Source: Collybiopsis luxurians FD-317 M1
Taxonomy: Eukaryota; Basidiomycota; Agaricomycetes; Agaricales; Omphalotaceae
Reading direction: 5' to 3'
Length of the DNA: 64,000 nucleotides
Assembly (NCBI GenBank): GCA_000827265.1
Contig: KN834821.1
Span: 1 to 64,000, forward strand
Positions 1 to 12,700 of this stretch are shown piece by piece (within the stretch, counting starts at the first letter, position 1; each line of letters opens with the position of its first letter). Under the pieces are notes generated by a model that saw only the letters and a program-made list of their open reading frames with translations, was not told the origin of the DNA and did no database searches. The position numbers and the translations under genes are program-made.

Positions 1-124
1 CCTAACCTAACCCTAACCCTAACCCTAACCCTAACCCTAACCCTAACCCTAACCCTAACCCTAACCCCTAACCCCTAACCCCTAACCCCTAACCCCTAAC
101 CCCTAACCCCTAACCCCTAACCCT
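1..124 (+). repeat. Telomere repeat tract (chromosome left end)
   Basis: The window begins with CCTAA twice, then nine CCCTAA hexamers (11-64), then eight CCCCTAA heptamers (65-120) and a last partial CCCT. C-rich repeats reading inward on the + strand are what a left chromosome end should show. TTAGGG is the standard telomere unit of most filamentous fungi. The variant heptamers are not mixed with the hexamers but form a separate proximal block. No helicase gene of the telomere-linked RecQ type is seen next to it. Confidence 0.97.
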
Positions 125-1014
125 TTTGACCTGACATTTTTACCTCATTTAGTCACATCACTGCTCAGACAAGAGTAATGAGTATGAGCGATCTCAATTC
201 AGATTGGGCCCAATCTGCCCTAGAAGAGTGTTAGGCGGTCAACTGGGGACAGGATCAGAGCCTATACCAAATACTCACAGCTATCCTCAATATAGTCTTG
301 ATCAATTCTACGAGACCCTTCTACATCTGTTCCTGCAGTCATACTGGAGTCGAGCGTATGATTATTCGCAGTTGGGTAACTTGCATGAGGTCCGATGTGA
401 TAAGTTGCTCCGACAGCATTTTGCTGCCCGCTTGTGGACGCTTGAGCAGGAAAAGGTGATTAGGTGTCATCCCGGTCAAATAGATACCACTGTCCTGTTC
501 CAATGATGAAAGGGTGAGAACGGAGATCTGAGGTTCAATATCTCGCCATCGGCTATTGTTGGGAGCTGGATGTGTCGCTTGTCTGCACATCGCAAGGACT
601 TTTTGCCAGTCATATCGCACACGGAGATCCGAATTACAAGGGCATTGCATCTTTCCATCAGAACGTCGCTCGACTTCGACACTCTTACCTTTATAAATAA
701 TGGATGAGAAAGAAAGTGATTCGTTTGAAATAAGAATGCTGACCGTGAAAGTTCAAAGTATGGTTTTTAGAGTGATAAAGCTTGCTATGGTCGAAGGCAT
801 CCTTGCCATCATAAGGGAATTGGCAGCCAGATCGTACACAAACTCTACCAAAATAGCGTAAATTCCTGAGAACATAGGAACACCGTTCATTAGGCGTACA
901 TTTTTTTATTCGATGCTCTGGTCTTTTTTGGTGGCATGGTTACTCTATTGCATCGATATGGGCAATCAAACGGTTCTAAGCAGCTATAAAAATATGGGGA
1001 CACTTTCAACCGCG
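125..1014. other. Subtelomeric spacer, no gene recognised
   Basis: Open frames of up to about 100 codons occur on both strands (for example around 204-506 and 339-650) and overlap each other. None carries a motif I recognise or has a convincing promoter or intron. I treat this stretch as non-coding or fully decayed DNA. Confidence 0.5.
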
Positions 1015-1690
1015 TTAGGGACCGTTGATAGAAGTGATGGTCGAGGAACGGTGCGACAGATGTGACATCATTACAACAAGGACAGGAAGAACGGGATGGG
1101 CAATCCGCGAATTCATCACGATCCACGAGCGCGGAGCGACATCATACACTGTAATCAACCTGTTCTTTCCCCCAACCCACAGCTTGTCATGGATCCCCTC
1201 CATACTCGCCACATCCGTCGACGCAACCTTCATCACCTCAAAACACTTCGGATGCAGCCCACCGTCATCTCCTTCCAATGACCGAATCGAAATATGACCC
1301 TCTTCGTGCCCAATGTACAGATACCCAGGATACTTCAGAATTTCGCAGCACTCGTAACCGGACCTACGCGTTTCGACCGTCCTAGCGTCTTCGTCGGTTG
1401 AAACAGATCGTAAAGTCGAAAATCGGATCCCTCAAAGTAGTCCCGACGTCGTGCTGCTCGCTCCTTCCTGCGATCCAGAGCACCCCGTTGAGATCTGAGC
1501 AAAATTGAGCTTGTCGGCGATACGGATGACGCGTGGAGTGTGGTGTAAAGGCTGGATCTCGCCGCCAGTAGCAGGGTCTGGGGACCATATGAGAACTTTG
1601 CTGACCTCGTCGATCGACACCATAGATGCGGATGAGGTGGCGACTGAGGCAGACAGAGTCGAACGAGTACCAGAATCCCCGACGACATAG
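1015..1690 (-). pseudogene. Decayed fragment of an inositol polyphosphate 5-phosphatase WD40 region
   Basis: Read on the minus strand, conserved-looking segments appear in order but in different frames. VLIWSPDP and PRVIRIADKLNFAQI come first (about 1500-1620), then VLWIAGR in a second frame, then RLYDLFQPTKTLGRS and VGPVTSAA in a third (about 1335-1420), then YPGYLYIGHEEGHISI and LWVGGKNRLITVYDVAPRSW back in the first frame (about 1120-1320). From memory this order matches the beta-propeller part that precedes the catalytic domain in fungal type II inositol 5-phosphatases. The frame changes occur without gaps, so they are not introns. The catalytic domain is absent: the similarity stops at about 1050. 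A WD40-bearing RhoGEF is the main alternative. I infer a dead, truncated copy. Confidence 0.6.
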
Positions 1691-1980
1691 AGGAACCTGC
1701 TGGGGACGACGGTGGATGGGACGCGAGGGAAGACGCAACGAAGATTGCATGTGAGAGACAAACCGGCCATGGAATCGCCGACGAATGTACAACCGATTAG
1801 ACGGAAAACGGTTGTGCGGGTGTAAGAAGACTGAGTGATTCTGCCGATTACCTTGAGAAAGTTGTTCACACCTGGACAACACGCCGAAAAAAAATTAGAT
1901 TCGACTAGCCGTTTGAGGCGGAAGTAGGACACGTACTTTCCACGCAAACGTCTGAGCCGAATAGCCCATCGTTCCCCCAA

Positions 1981-4900
1981 AGGATATCCTAGTCCTAATC
2001 TCCTGTCTCACGCCTTATTGGTAACTCGGATACTATTAGTGAAAGGAGCGAAAGCTCCGGCGAACATCTGAGGGAAAAGGAAGAGCGAGTGAGAGCCTGG
2101 TAGAAGGAGACTGAACGATATACGCACCCTGCTAATTCAGCATTAACAGGCCTGATAGAAACGCTACCGTTTATGCCCTAGAGTCGTGGCACAGGGAGAA
2201 GCTAGAAAGCGTCAACGACAATAGCTAGATAACCAATAAACCAGCACCGACCCTCGAAATCGAAGAATCTCACACAACTAACCCGTCTCCATCGTGCAAG
2301 ACTTGAATACGCCGCTACCGCTTCTCTTACCGCAAGGAGTTCAGTCCGTTGAATGATAGTCAAGATACAATGAACCGTACTGAGGTTTCCTTGGTTTTCG
2401 CTATCGAGTAGGTAGAAATTCGCGATGGAGTTGACGCAGTGTATTCAGCACGAGAACACCTAGTTTAGACCTTGCGGAGGATCAGCGAGCTGCCACCTTC
2501 ACATATACTCCAGCAGATACGTACCGGCGTGCTTCATAAGTCAATCGGAAACCTATTTCCATTCACCATTTCGCGGTGCAGCCCAAGCTCCAATTCAAAA
2601 ATCCGTATCGACCCAAATTACGCGCAGAGGGGTTATATAAGCGATATAACACAAGCAGCGTGTAGAGCGGAAGACCTTTCCTGCGTGTGAGGCGTCCAGA
2701 CACAAGCTATGGCCGCGAGGTTGAATCGAGAGTGAAGGTACGCAAAAGAAAAGGATTGATGAATAGGCGCCCATGTGATACCGGCGTCAAATCGTTTAAC
2801 TCTCTTCTTCGCCGTCTCCCATTCCTTATCCCCCATCTCTCGCATTACCTTTGAATAGAAAATTTATTTTACCTGGAACTCTCAAGTCAAACTAAGTCCA
2901 TGCAGCAACTGCAGTACTGCGGTATCCCTAGCATCAAAGTAACCATAAGTCGCTCATGGCAACTTCGAAGTAAATTCAACATCTTTTATTGCTTTTAACA
3001 TGAAACCTTCGCGTGTTCGAGGCCCTCTAATGTAAGGTGGTTATTCACTATCAATCTGTAACCCTTAATCTCTATGGTCACCCGGTAACTCCAGCTCTGC
3101 GATCTCCCTTCCGCGCGGCTACATCGACAGAATTCTCCTATCTTGGCGTTTCAAGTACCTCTGTATAAGTATCCATCCTCGTATTTTTGAAGCCTGGCAG
3201 ATTTACCTTCTCAATAATGCTCTAATTCTTTCACCTCCCAGCTAGATCACACACATTCAAACCGGCACCGTAGTTTTGACAAAATCGATCATACACAGTT
3301 ATCAAGGCACCTTGTAGCGCCGAAACATAGGATTTCTGTGCCTTCCGCAACGGAAATACTTTCTTGCCTTTGTACAGTTATTCTGACTAGTTTACTAGGT
3401 CACCGCAACTCACTCCCATCCGTTTGCTTGCGTGGTTAATGTACCTTCTCACGACCTCACCGACTCTCCTACCTTATGTTATGTTTTTCTCTCGTCTCTT
3501 GAATGAGGTAGGTTATCTCATGGACTCTGATTAGACAGTAATATTAAATGAACCGGTGCCCTCTAGCTGCTCTTTCCCTGAGTATTGCACCCGCTCGACT
3601 CCAGATTCGCAAAGCGGACTACACGGCGTTCTGAATATTGGAGCTCTCTGAAAACGGTAAATCCCGTCCATACTCTTGCAGCTTCCGCTCATCATGTTTT
3701 TCCATCGTCATTATCATCAGTACCAGACCCGTGTGCTACAAAATTACGTTTCTGTAGACATGTTAAATTATTGTTAGAGGGTCAGCAGCAGTACGGTAAG
3801 CTCAACTCTGGCGTTTATGATTACCCTTCTTGCTGACACCTTTCTCGCAAGCTCTTCGTAGCGGTACATCCCAATTCCTTCGCCACTCCACCTGCTGCCC
3901 TCAGAGCGACTTTCGTTGCCTGTCCCAAGCTTATTCAACTTGTTTGGTAAATGTAAGACTCAGTCAGAACGATTGTCAGGTATCATGTCTTCGTACAATC
4001 CTCTCAGACACTCGTATCAAAATGAGGCAGCGATGTTCACCGTTCATGCCACTCTGATGAACCTTTTTCAGTCCGTGGTATTGACCTTAGATCCCGCTCT
4101 TCGAGGTAGCGAAGATCAATACTGTACATGCCCACTGGGCTCTTCTCATTTCCTGATCCTTAGGTACGAATGCTCGTCGCTTGTATGTTCTGTTGTTTAC
4201 TGAGTACATTTCAGTGGGGATGATCTTGTCAATTACTTAAATGAGAAAAGCATTCATATCGTCAAAAACCTCCCTGAGTCGTTTCGAATTTGGTATGTTC
4301 GGGTTCTTTAATAGCGTTGTCCCTGTACTGCTGATTATTTGATGCATACGAGGTACCAATATCCAATTCTCTCGTCTGCGTGCACAAACGACCGTCGGAT
4401 TTTTTGGTTGAGCTATTGAAATATCTTCCTTAGGACGGGCATGCTCCTCGCGCCAGTCGTTCGAATTACCCTGTTAGGATCTACTTTGTTGCTTAGCGAG
4501 GAACGGATACCGAAGCTGGCTGGTATCAAAATAGACACCCTCCCTAGCATCGAAATTCGGCCTGCAAGACGCTTTGTTACGTGTCTTCTCAAAGGTGATA
4601 TTTCACGGTTTCTTCGAGATAGTTTACAATTCCACCGATAATTTTGCAGTTTAACGGGGCATGTTCTCTTTTTGAATGTGCTACAGGGTACCGTGCGCCT
4701 ATCGTCCGCATCATATCCTTTACTCGTTAGTCCTCACTGTCTGGGCAATCCAGCCAACCTTGCGCCTCCTAGAGCATGCTCGCATGGCTGAAATGGATAT
4801 CATGGTGTATCCGCAGGAAAAGACGACACATCGTCAATCAAATTTATACATGAACGCAATCGTGCACTGTATCACTATTCTTCGTATAGGACCAGACAGT

Positions 4901-7900
4901 AGGAAAGAAAATGAGGGTGTGGTAAATGAGGAGCTTGTGTTCAATCACCTTAGTGCTGATTCTTCGATTTTCCCTTGGGTACTCGGTAATTATTCGCAAG
5001 CTTCGTCTATTGCGTTGGCGGAAAGGTATGCAGACTTGATTTTGACCGAATATAGTAAGTTTAATTAAGAGGTAATGTATTCCGCGGTTACTTGCCTTTC
5101 GTTGAGCAGAGCTGAGAAAGCTTGATAGAAAAACGGATCAAGCGCCTCTTAGATACCGATTCACTGGGTGACGGCGGTCTCTTGTGAAGATGAAAATGCG
5201 TTACAGGCCAAGAGCACAACCGTTCCCTATTGAAGCTCAAGTGGAGGGGACCCTGTCCAACGCGGGCGCGATGCTCCTCCTCGAAACCCATCACGACGTT
5301 CCGATTTTTCTTCGGTTTACTCCAGATACCCAAATGTCCCGCGAAAAAATTCTCATACAGAGCCCAAAGGATGCTGGATACAGAATGCGGCACTATCTTT
5401 TCATACTTTCATCATATATGAAGAATTTATTCGGAATAATTGTTTTGGTGCAACGAGAGCCGCAAGAGAAGAGGCGGACCATTATTTTATAGACTACAAT
5501 CACTTGGGATCCGATACCATGCATCGGATTTCAGTCAAATGTAAGACAGTCCTCAATACGAAAAATATGCGTTTATTGGACCTACTGCAATACTGTCTCT
5601 GTCCAAAATCGGTATAGGACTTAAACCTTCGGGACTGATGTAAAGAACATTCTGCACCACGGAAATAGTAGCAACGTAATGCGGTGAACACTGGCAAGGA
5701 TATTAAGAGGTAGACATACACTCAAAATGGAGGAGGGGCTATAGGTGACGTACAACCCGACCACGGTCACAAACGACCGCTGCAAACGCGTAATCAGTCA
5801 CCAGCAACCAGCAACAGAACCTTTTTGGCCAACAACTTTTCCTTGATATCCCCGCAGACCATCTCATGGAAGATTTGGTCAATTACTACTTCCTTTATTT
5901 TTTTAGAAGAGCGCGCTCCTGTTCGCAATTGACAGTTTGGCGAACTCGTTCTAGCTGCGTGTGCAGTGGACGCTTGTTTCTCGAGTAATCCTCCTCTCTT
6001 TAAGGACACGTCTGGAAGTGGATAAGATGGATGCAGCCCTTGAATCGATTATTTGTAGAGCCGCCTTCCGTTTACGAGAATGAAATCTTTTGGTATGTCG
6101 CTTTCTTTTTGCGTACCGAAGCCTTACAGAAAGATCTGAATATTGGAAATTTTGAGCAGATCTGCATCGGTTTCATGGTGAGCTTCACCCCCGAGATCAG
6201 TTGGATCCCTAAATCAAGTTGTCGTCGCTCAAGTGTGCCTTCTGGCTAATGTATGTGATGGATGTCTTATTAGCACTAGCCTCGGTCGACCGCGTTTCAT
6301 TCAATTATTTCGTGAGATGCTGGTCCATGATATTCTCTTATTTTGCTTGCCAGTCTTGACGCAGATCTTCAAATCGCTTTTTTCAATGTATTGAATATAT
6401 CGCATTAGGTAGGTTTATTGCGTTCGGTCGTTGTATCACTTGTAAAAATGCGGAGAGACCGACATTTCTTGCATAGCGATAATGAGTTGGCTTTGATTCA
6501 CAGGGCTATGGGCATGCTTCATCTTTGAACATCGGTAAGGAAATATTTATGCAATCATTTCTCAGTACTTGTGGTCCTACAAATAGTTCTATAGGTGACT
6601 GATAAATGAACGATTCGCGTAAGTTCAGTCTGATGCAGCGAAAAAAACATTCGCACATGAACACTGTGATAGCAGTAGTGTCTGTCAGTCACCTTAATTA
6701 CGACTTCAATCGGCCGAGCACCTTTCTTGCTTGATTGAATGCTTTCGTTGCTGCTGTTTGCGGAACATTCTCATCGTTTCAAAACTCTGAACGTACTACG
6801 TAGGTACTGATGCTGAAGTTCGTACTCGCTTCAATGCCACAGACATATGATGTACTCAAGTTCGTTGAATTTCTCACTCCTTTATTGCTATCGACAATTT
6901 CTAATGCATAGTGTTTGATAGATAATGAACTTTTGATATGTAGGCGTACATTTGCGTTCTTTAAACAGCAAAGCTTTCTACTAAAACACGTCCGTTAATT
7001 GATACCAAGGTCCCGGAACGCGTCTGGTACACGATCCGTGACCACGATCAAATTCTTGTTTACGCTGATCAACACTCTTAAACCGCAGCCACCACCATGC
7101 CCTTCCTCCCATCGGGTCTCCCCGCTGTTTCATCCCTGCCAAAAAGCAACCCTCAACCTCCCTATGAACGCCCATAAGTTGTCTGCTATCTTCTAATCCT
7201 TAAACTCTCATCTTTCAATTGGACCTATTTCTCGTCTCGATTGTGTAGCCGTCCCTGGCCGTGCTAACGAGCGAGGAATGGGGTTAAATTTCTAATTCTC
7301 AACCGTCTTATTACGCTCACCCTCACTCATAGCCACCTCCCATTTTGTGAGAAGTGACAAGCAATGCCGTTCACCTCTGGCTAGCTTTTTGCTCGGTTCG
7401 CAAGTTTTTTGGCTCGAAAGATCTTGGTACACACACATCCGAATTGGCTGTAGTAATCCAGATGTGGCTTTTTACCGCTCGCAGTAGATGGAGCTTGAAT
7501 TCATTACCAACATGGCCTTGTTTGACCGCACCTCAATTAATGGAAGTCACAAAACCGATTCGCGTAAAATGGATGGCATTCGATGACTCGGTGGACAAGT
7601 TGAAGAGGAATCTGGCCTCCTATTTCTGGTCCCCCTTTCATTGTGACAAGCTCCACTTTTTCCATTTCTTTCTCAAGTCTTAACGACGCAGAAATTGTTG
7701 CGGAATGATCCACAAATTTCATAACGGGCGAGACGGACATTGAAACGCTTCATTTTATCGGTGTAGCAGAGAAGGGTATAACTCTTGTATGGCCAGCAAA
7801 TGCATGTAATCGGAACGACGTCGACGGTTGGGCGGTTCGGAGTGGAATTGATTGTGACGATATCGCTTTGGAAATGTTGGATTTTCGAGAGGGAGTAGCG

Positions 7901-9224
7901 TTTGGGCAGAGACGAAAAGGCTTTCTAGACTGTTACAGCCCTAAGGGGTTTTTACATTCCCCTACTGTACGCAATCTCTAACCCTTCTTTACAATGGTCA
8001 AATCGCAAACCTATTGTACTCATATCCACTCTTTCTCATCCAATCTCCCAGTCAGTTCAACATCTCCGATTCGCTCCCTCCTCTATGCAGCTCAAACAGC
8101 CTGTTCTACAATGATGGATGAAGAAGTGAAGATCCTATGACCTTGAGCAATATGCATCCCCAAACGCAGACTATGCGTTATTAACCAGCCTCCACACTTA
8201 TAGATCTGTCTTGAGCTTTCAAATCTGAGTCAATTGTTTGAACGCTAAATTCGACTATATCTCCATGAGCTATGAAAGATAATCTTTTTCTGTTCTCGTT
8301 GGGCTGAGTCTTAGGTAACTTTTTTACTCCTACACAACTTCGATGCTCGTCGTCTTCGCGTTCTGTAGCTCAGCGGGCAGATATAAAAAGCTGTACAGTC
8401 TCCGCTATACTTTTGTTAGAGTCCCGCCTTGCATTCATTGAGATACATGAATAGCATTGAAGCAAAGTCGGCAGTATGCTTCTGCTGTTCTCGGTTTCTC
8501 AACGACTCAGTTCTATGGGCCGCAGGCTTCCGTTACTCTTCTGTTGGGTTCTACTTCTTTCCAAAGAATCCTCAGCGCTCACAATTATTTCTTACGCTTA
8601 GACTTTCGTTTGCCCAAATCAGCTACTGATGTTTTTCTTCATCTACAGATGCCTGAGACAAATTAGTGTTCAACAGCTCCATAGTAGAGATAAATTTGAA
8701 TTGAAGATAATGAAGTTATTCCTCAGGTACCTTTCAGGGTGTTGAGCACACTGTACACTAATCTGGTCACTTCTAAAAGAAAATAGTTAGCTGTACAAAC
8801 TACCACATAAGTACTCTACACCAATTTGCCTCGCATCAGCCTCGTGTTCAAAGTTCCATTCAATGCATTCAATCTATCACATTCCATACTGCGCTTTCAG
8901 GCGGACTCGGAAATCAGGTTCTGATCTCCCAGTGCCAAATAATATAATGTTCTTCCACTCTCCTGATTCACTCTATAAATTTCTCTCCGTCTCTGCAGGT
9001 TGCCTATGTTCTATATCCTTTATCAGGGAAGTGTACGTCCGGCCATCTTTCAATAATCATTGGAACCTGTGTTCATCCGTCTACAGCAACTCTACAGCTT
9101 GTCCCTGTAATTAACAGCTTTTCAGAGAAATCTCTGCAATCCTGTGTTTATTACTGTAGACCTACCTGCTGTCATCCCATCTGAGAACTTTGGAAATACT
9201 GGTTATTTATGCTTTCAACCTTTG
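1981..9224. other. Long gene-poor subtelomeric stretch
   Basis: About 7 kb with only short overlapping open frames. The longest is a + strand frame of 130 codons (4676-5068), without a family motif I recognise. GT..AG pairs are scattered throughout, and the texture suggests old, decayed genes rather than satellite DNA. No tandem array, transposase motif or RNA gene was found. Confidence 0.45.
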
Positions 9225-9232
9225 TATAAAAA
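9225..9232 (+). promoter_or_regulatory. TATA box of the small gene at 9283
   Basis: TATAAAAA lies 58 bp before the ATG at 9283. No other ATG intervenes. It is one reason for taking the small downstream gene as real. Confidence 0.5.
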
Positions 9233-9282
9233 GGGATAGCTTGCGAACAAATATTTAGAGTCTCTCCCATACTTACCCGCAG

Positions 9283-9729
9283 ATGGGCGCAGACCCCCCC
9301 GGGGATTCGTCTATTTCTACAGGAGATTCGTTCAGCTCAGTATGTGCCTTAAAGGTGACAATGGCTAACTTTCCTGACACTGGACTCTTTTGGGACTCAC
9401 TTTTAGATATTGTCTGATTCGAGATCTCCCCATATTGCAGGAGGGACATTCAATGCCTTTCAAGGCTCACTGTATAATCATACTATTGTCACTGACAGTA
9501 CGGTGCCAACAGCAGGCACTCAAAGCAGCGACGTGAATGTTAACTTCAATATTAACCTCGCTGATAACCTGAACATCGCAGTATCAGTAAAAATGTCAAA
9601 AAAGTTTTCGATGATAATGTATGTTGAACTACTTACATTCCGTACTGTCTCTTACCCTTTTACTTGATATATAGTTGTTCCCTTTTCGGATGTTTTATGG
9701 AAGTACGGGTATTAGGTACACCGAAATGA
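9283..9729 (+). CDS. Small hypothetical protein with a GGTFNAFQG segment
   Basis: Three exons join in phase: 9283-9339, 9407-9618 and 9675-9729. Both introns have GT..AG ends (GTATGTG..TTTAG and GTATGTT..ATATAG). The product is 107 residues. After a Ser/Asp-rich start it has HIAGGTFNAFQG near residues 27-38, then an Asn-rich stretch (VNVNFNINLADNLNIAV), and it ends with a hydrophobic CSLFGCFMEV segment. Short GGTFNNxxG-type segments occur near the N-terminus of many Agaricomycete NACHT/NLR-like proteins, but no P-loop or NACHT domain follows here. It may be a stand-alone remnant of such a gene or an unrelated small protein. It is the only unbroken multi-exon model in the first 14 kb. Function unknown. 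Confidence 0.45.
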
Positions 9730-12700
9730 GTCTCCCGTCGAGCAGAAAATTTTCCGATCCACTTTATTGGGAAAGTTCATGTTAGAACCTGTGTAATACA
9801 GATAAATTTGCGAAGCACATTTGGAGTAGCCTCGGCGATGTCAGAAATTCAAGGCTTTTTTTGTCCTGGTCCAGATACCTACACATTATCTTTCGCCCAA
9901 GCGCGTCATCATGATACAAAAGCACTGTCTTTGTCGATGCTACATCCGTTCCCTATTATTTCCCTAAGTAATCTTCGAATAACTCATGCTTCCAGACAGT
10001 CTCAACTGCTGTCTTTGAGAAGCCTTCTCTGAGCAAGGAGATTGTGTTTTCGTAGCATCCCCTTTGTTGTTTTCTGTCCACTGCTACTCGACCGACAAGT
10101 TTGGCTTTCGTTACATTCAGCAATTTTACACCTAGTGGAGACAATGTTGTACAGATAAAGAGCTTCAGTAACAACGGATTTGCAACACAAAAATCTCAAT
10201 AAACCATACCCTCTCGAGCATCTGTCGGTCCTCGCCACTTTCACATACACCTTGATTCACTTACATCCACGATTGTTCACTCCGACCATGCTCGGAACAG
10301 TCAATAATATCCTGCAAGATCTGTCCGCGTTACCTAAGATAGTGACGAACAACATTCCCATTTGCCAAGAATGACGATACTTCCCTGCGCGCCTTACTTA
10401 TCCACCGGAATTCTAAAGTCCACAAACTTCCCGCTGTTTCTTTTGTCAAAACTCACAAACGGGAAGGAGCTTGTATGCAGATTCTGTCGTATAACTCTAG
10501 CCTTAGTCGAGTCTATGGCAAGACATATAGATGCCTACCTTCCAGGTATTGCGCAACGGAAAATTGGACTGAGGCCATACCGACACGTACCCTGTTGGAG
10601 TAATTAGCGTTGCGAAAGGTTTGAACTTTGTTCAGGGCACTTCGTTCACTCCAGGAAGACGATCCATTTGTCTCACAAACCAGTAACAGAAAACAAATGT
10701 ATTACTCGACTAGAAAAAGATCGTCCGTTAGTATCTTTACGGTACTTAACGAGAAGGGAGAAGATACCAACTTTTACTAGCAGTTCCCCACTCATCCGTC
10801 GATTTGGCTTTCTGCAGCTTCGTTCTCGGCAGTTATTTGATTCTCCGTACCTTCTCAACTTACCATATTCACTGTTTCCGTCCATCCTATGTCGTAGTTC
10901 ATTGGAAGGGACAACATAGGAAACATAGGAATAGGTAGGTTACTCTATAGTCCGAGGTCAAGCTAAAAATATGTGCGTCCTTGCGATATTCTGAGAACTT
11001 ATCATTACTCCTTCCGTTGGCTGCCCTGCTCCCCCGCCTCCTCTTAAAAATCACAGTATCTATCTGCGAGTGTGCTCTCTTTAATGGCTCCAGTCAAATG
11101 CTCATTGGAAGGGTAGAGCATGAAAGAGAAGTAAAGCAAAGATGGAAGTCAAAAGTACAAGTGGATCTAACACCCAAAAATAGCGCTCGAGCATTTGAGC
11201 GCTTACCTGTCCACTCCTCTTTCCCGAACGTTCACCTCGATTTCATCTCTATTTCACGATCTCTATCAATCCCTCCCTTCCACTTCCCTACTCGCTATCT
11301 CAGCTACTCTGAATCCGCCAAGGCCCAAGGCCCCGACCAATTTTCTTTTTGACGGCTTCGAATCGGAGAATATCCTTCCAGCAGATAGCTACATCCTTAT
11401 CCTTCAAATGAACGTTATATGTCACTCTCGCTGTGTGAATATGGATGCACTCTCATGGATATAAGGCAGGAATAGTGCAAGAAACGGGCCTGAGGTATTC
11501 CAATCGCGTCCGTTTGGCTTCCCTGTCAGGCTCACTTTCCTAAGCAGATCTTTTGAACAATTCCTTACCTACGCGTGTATGGATATCTGCTAATTTCAGT
11601 CCCAATTTATATTCTTCGGCCGCTCAAAACTGCGCAGGTGTACCTCCTCGTCTTTTCTGGTCATTCAGTCCGCATGAAATCGTACTCGCATCGCTATGTA
11701 ACGAGTAGGCTCTCTTAAAGGTCGTGCTCTCGACCTTTTACTCCCAAAGTCTCTACGAACACAGGAAGTTCATTTTCCTGTTTATTCTGATGCCGGGTCT
11801 CCAAGGTAAGGATTCATAAACTTTACTTCTTTTCATCTATTTGCTCGTTCGACCATTTCCCGGCTACATCAAGTTTCCATATCCATACTTTGACTTACGC
11901 GTTTGCATTCACTAGCTCTATCGTCAACCGCATCTCGGACGCGTGAGGAATTGGATGACTCGCAGTACTTTGCGCAACCCTTACCGTTTATCCTTGCCGT
12001 CGGAATTCTGGCTTACAGCATTCCAAGGAAAGCTCAGTCGAACTTGACTCAAGGACCTGTGGATCCTTTGTTCGCTAACGGCCTTCGCTATCGACTCTGA
12101 AACGGTTCCGTCTTGTCCGTGGATCTCGAACACAGCCCAACCCAGTTTCTTCCGTCGAGGCCGAGGCTTGCGTCGCACCATATTTTGGCGTAGCTCTCCT
12201 TCGACCATTCTCCTCCGATCATTCTCTTTCCACCGCCGTCTCTGGAACCTGCTCGTCGACGCGATATCAATGACTACTTCCACCTATCCATCCCCCGGCG
12301 CTTTCAACACTGTGCAATTGATCCTCACGTTTGGGGCAGCGTGCAATGGTTCAGTTTGCCTACGCCTCGTGGAGACGACGAGGATACGGGAAGGAGGGGG
12401 AAGATGACTCGAAGGAGAGACGACGAAACTACACCAAATGTAGAGTCAGTGTAAAGGGGAAGGGAGGGAATGGAGTCTATGTCCTCTTAGGCACGCGACA
12501 ACGGCGAAAATACTACTGCGCCTGTTTCCTGGACGACGGAAGTCGTCGACGTTGCAATTCGGACAGTTGGATAGCGCTCCCGTATTCCAGCTAGGAATCA
12601 ACGTAAGCCTTGTATTTCATATTCTATCCCTTCTAGCCCGCTCAATCCAGTTGAATTCTCGCTGTAGATGTTTGCCTCTGGCTTAACCGTGGTCTGACGA

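Noticed and set aside
204..650. Opposed frames of 100-103 codons near the telomere as subtelomeric genes
   Set aside because: They overlap on both strands, lack motifs and splice signals, and could arise by chance.
4676..5068. 130-codon frame as part of a fungal-specific transcription factor
   Set aside because: The resemblance is limited to a few hydrophobic residues; no Zn2Cys6 cluster or extension with introns was found.
8366..8440. Possible tRNA (TAGCTCAGCGGGCAGA resembles a D arm)
   Set aside because: No pairing acceptor stem, no anticodon arm and no T arm of the TTCRANY type follow.
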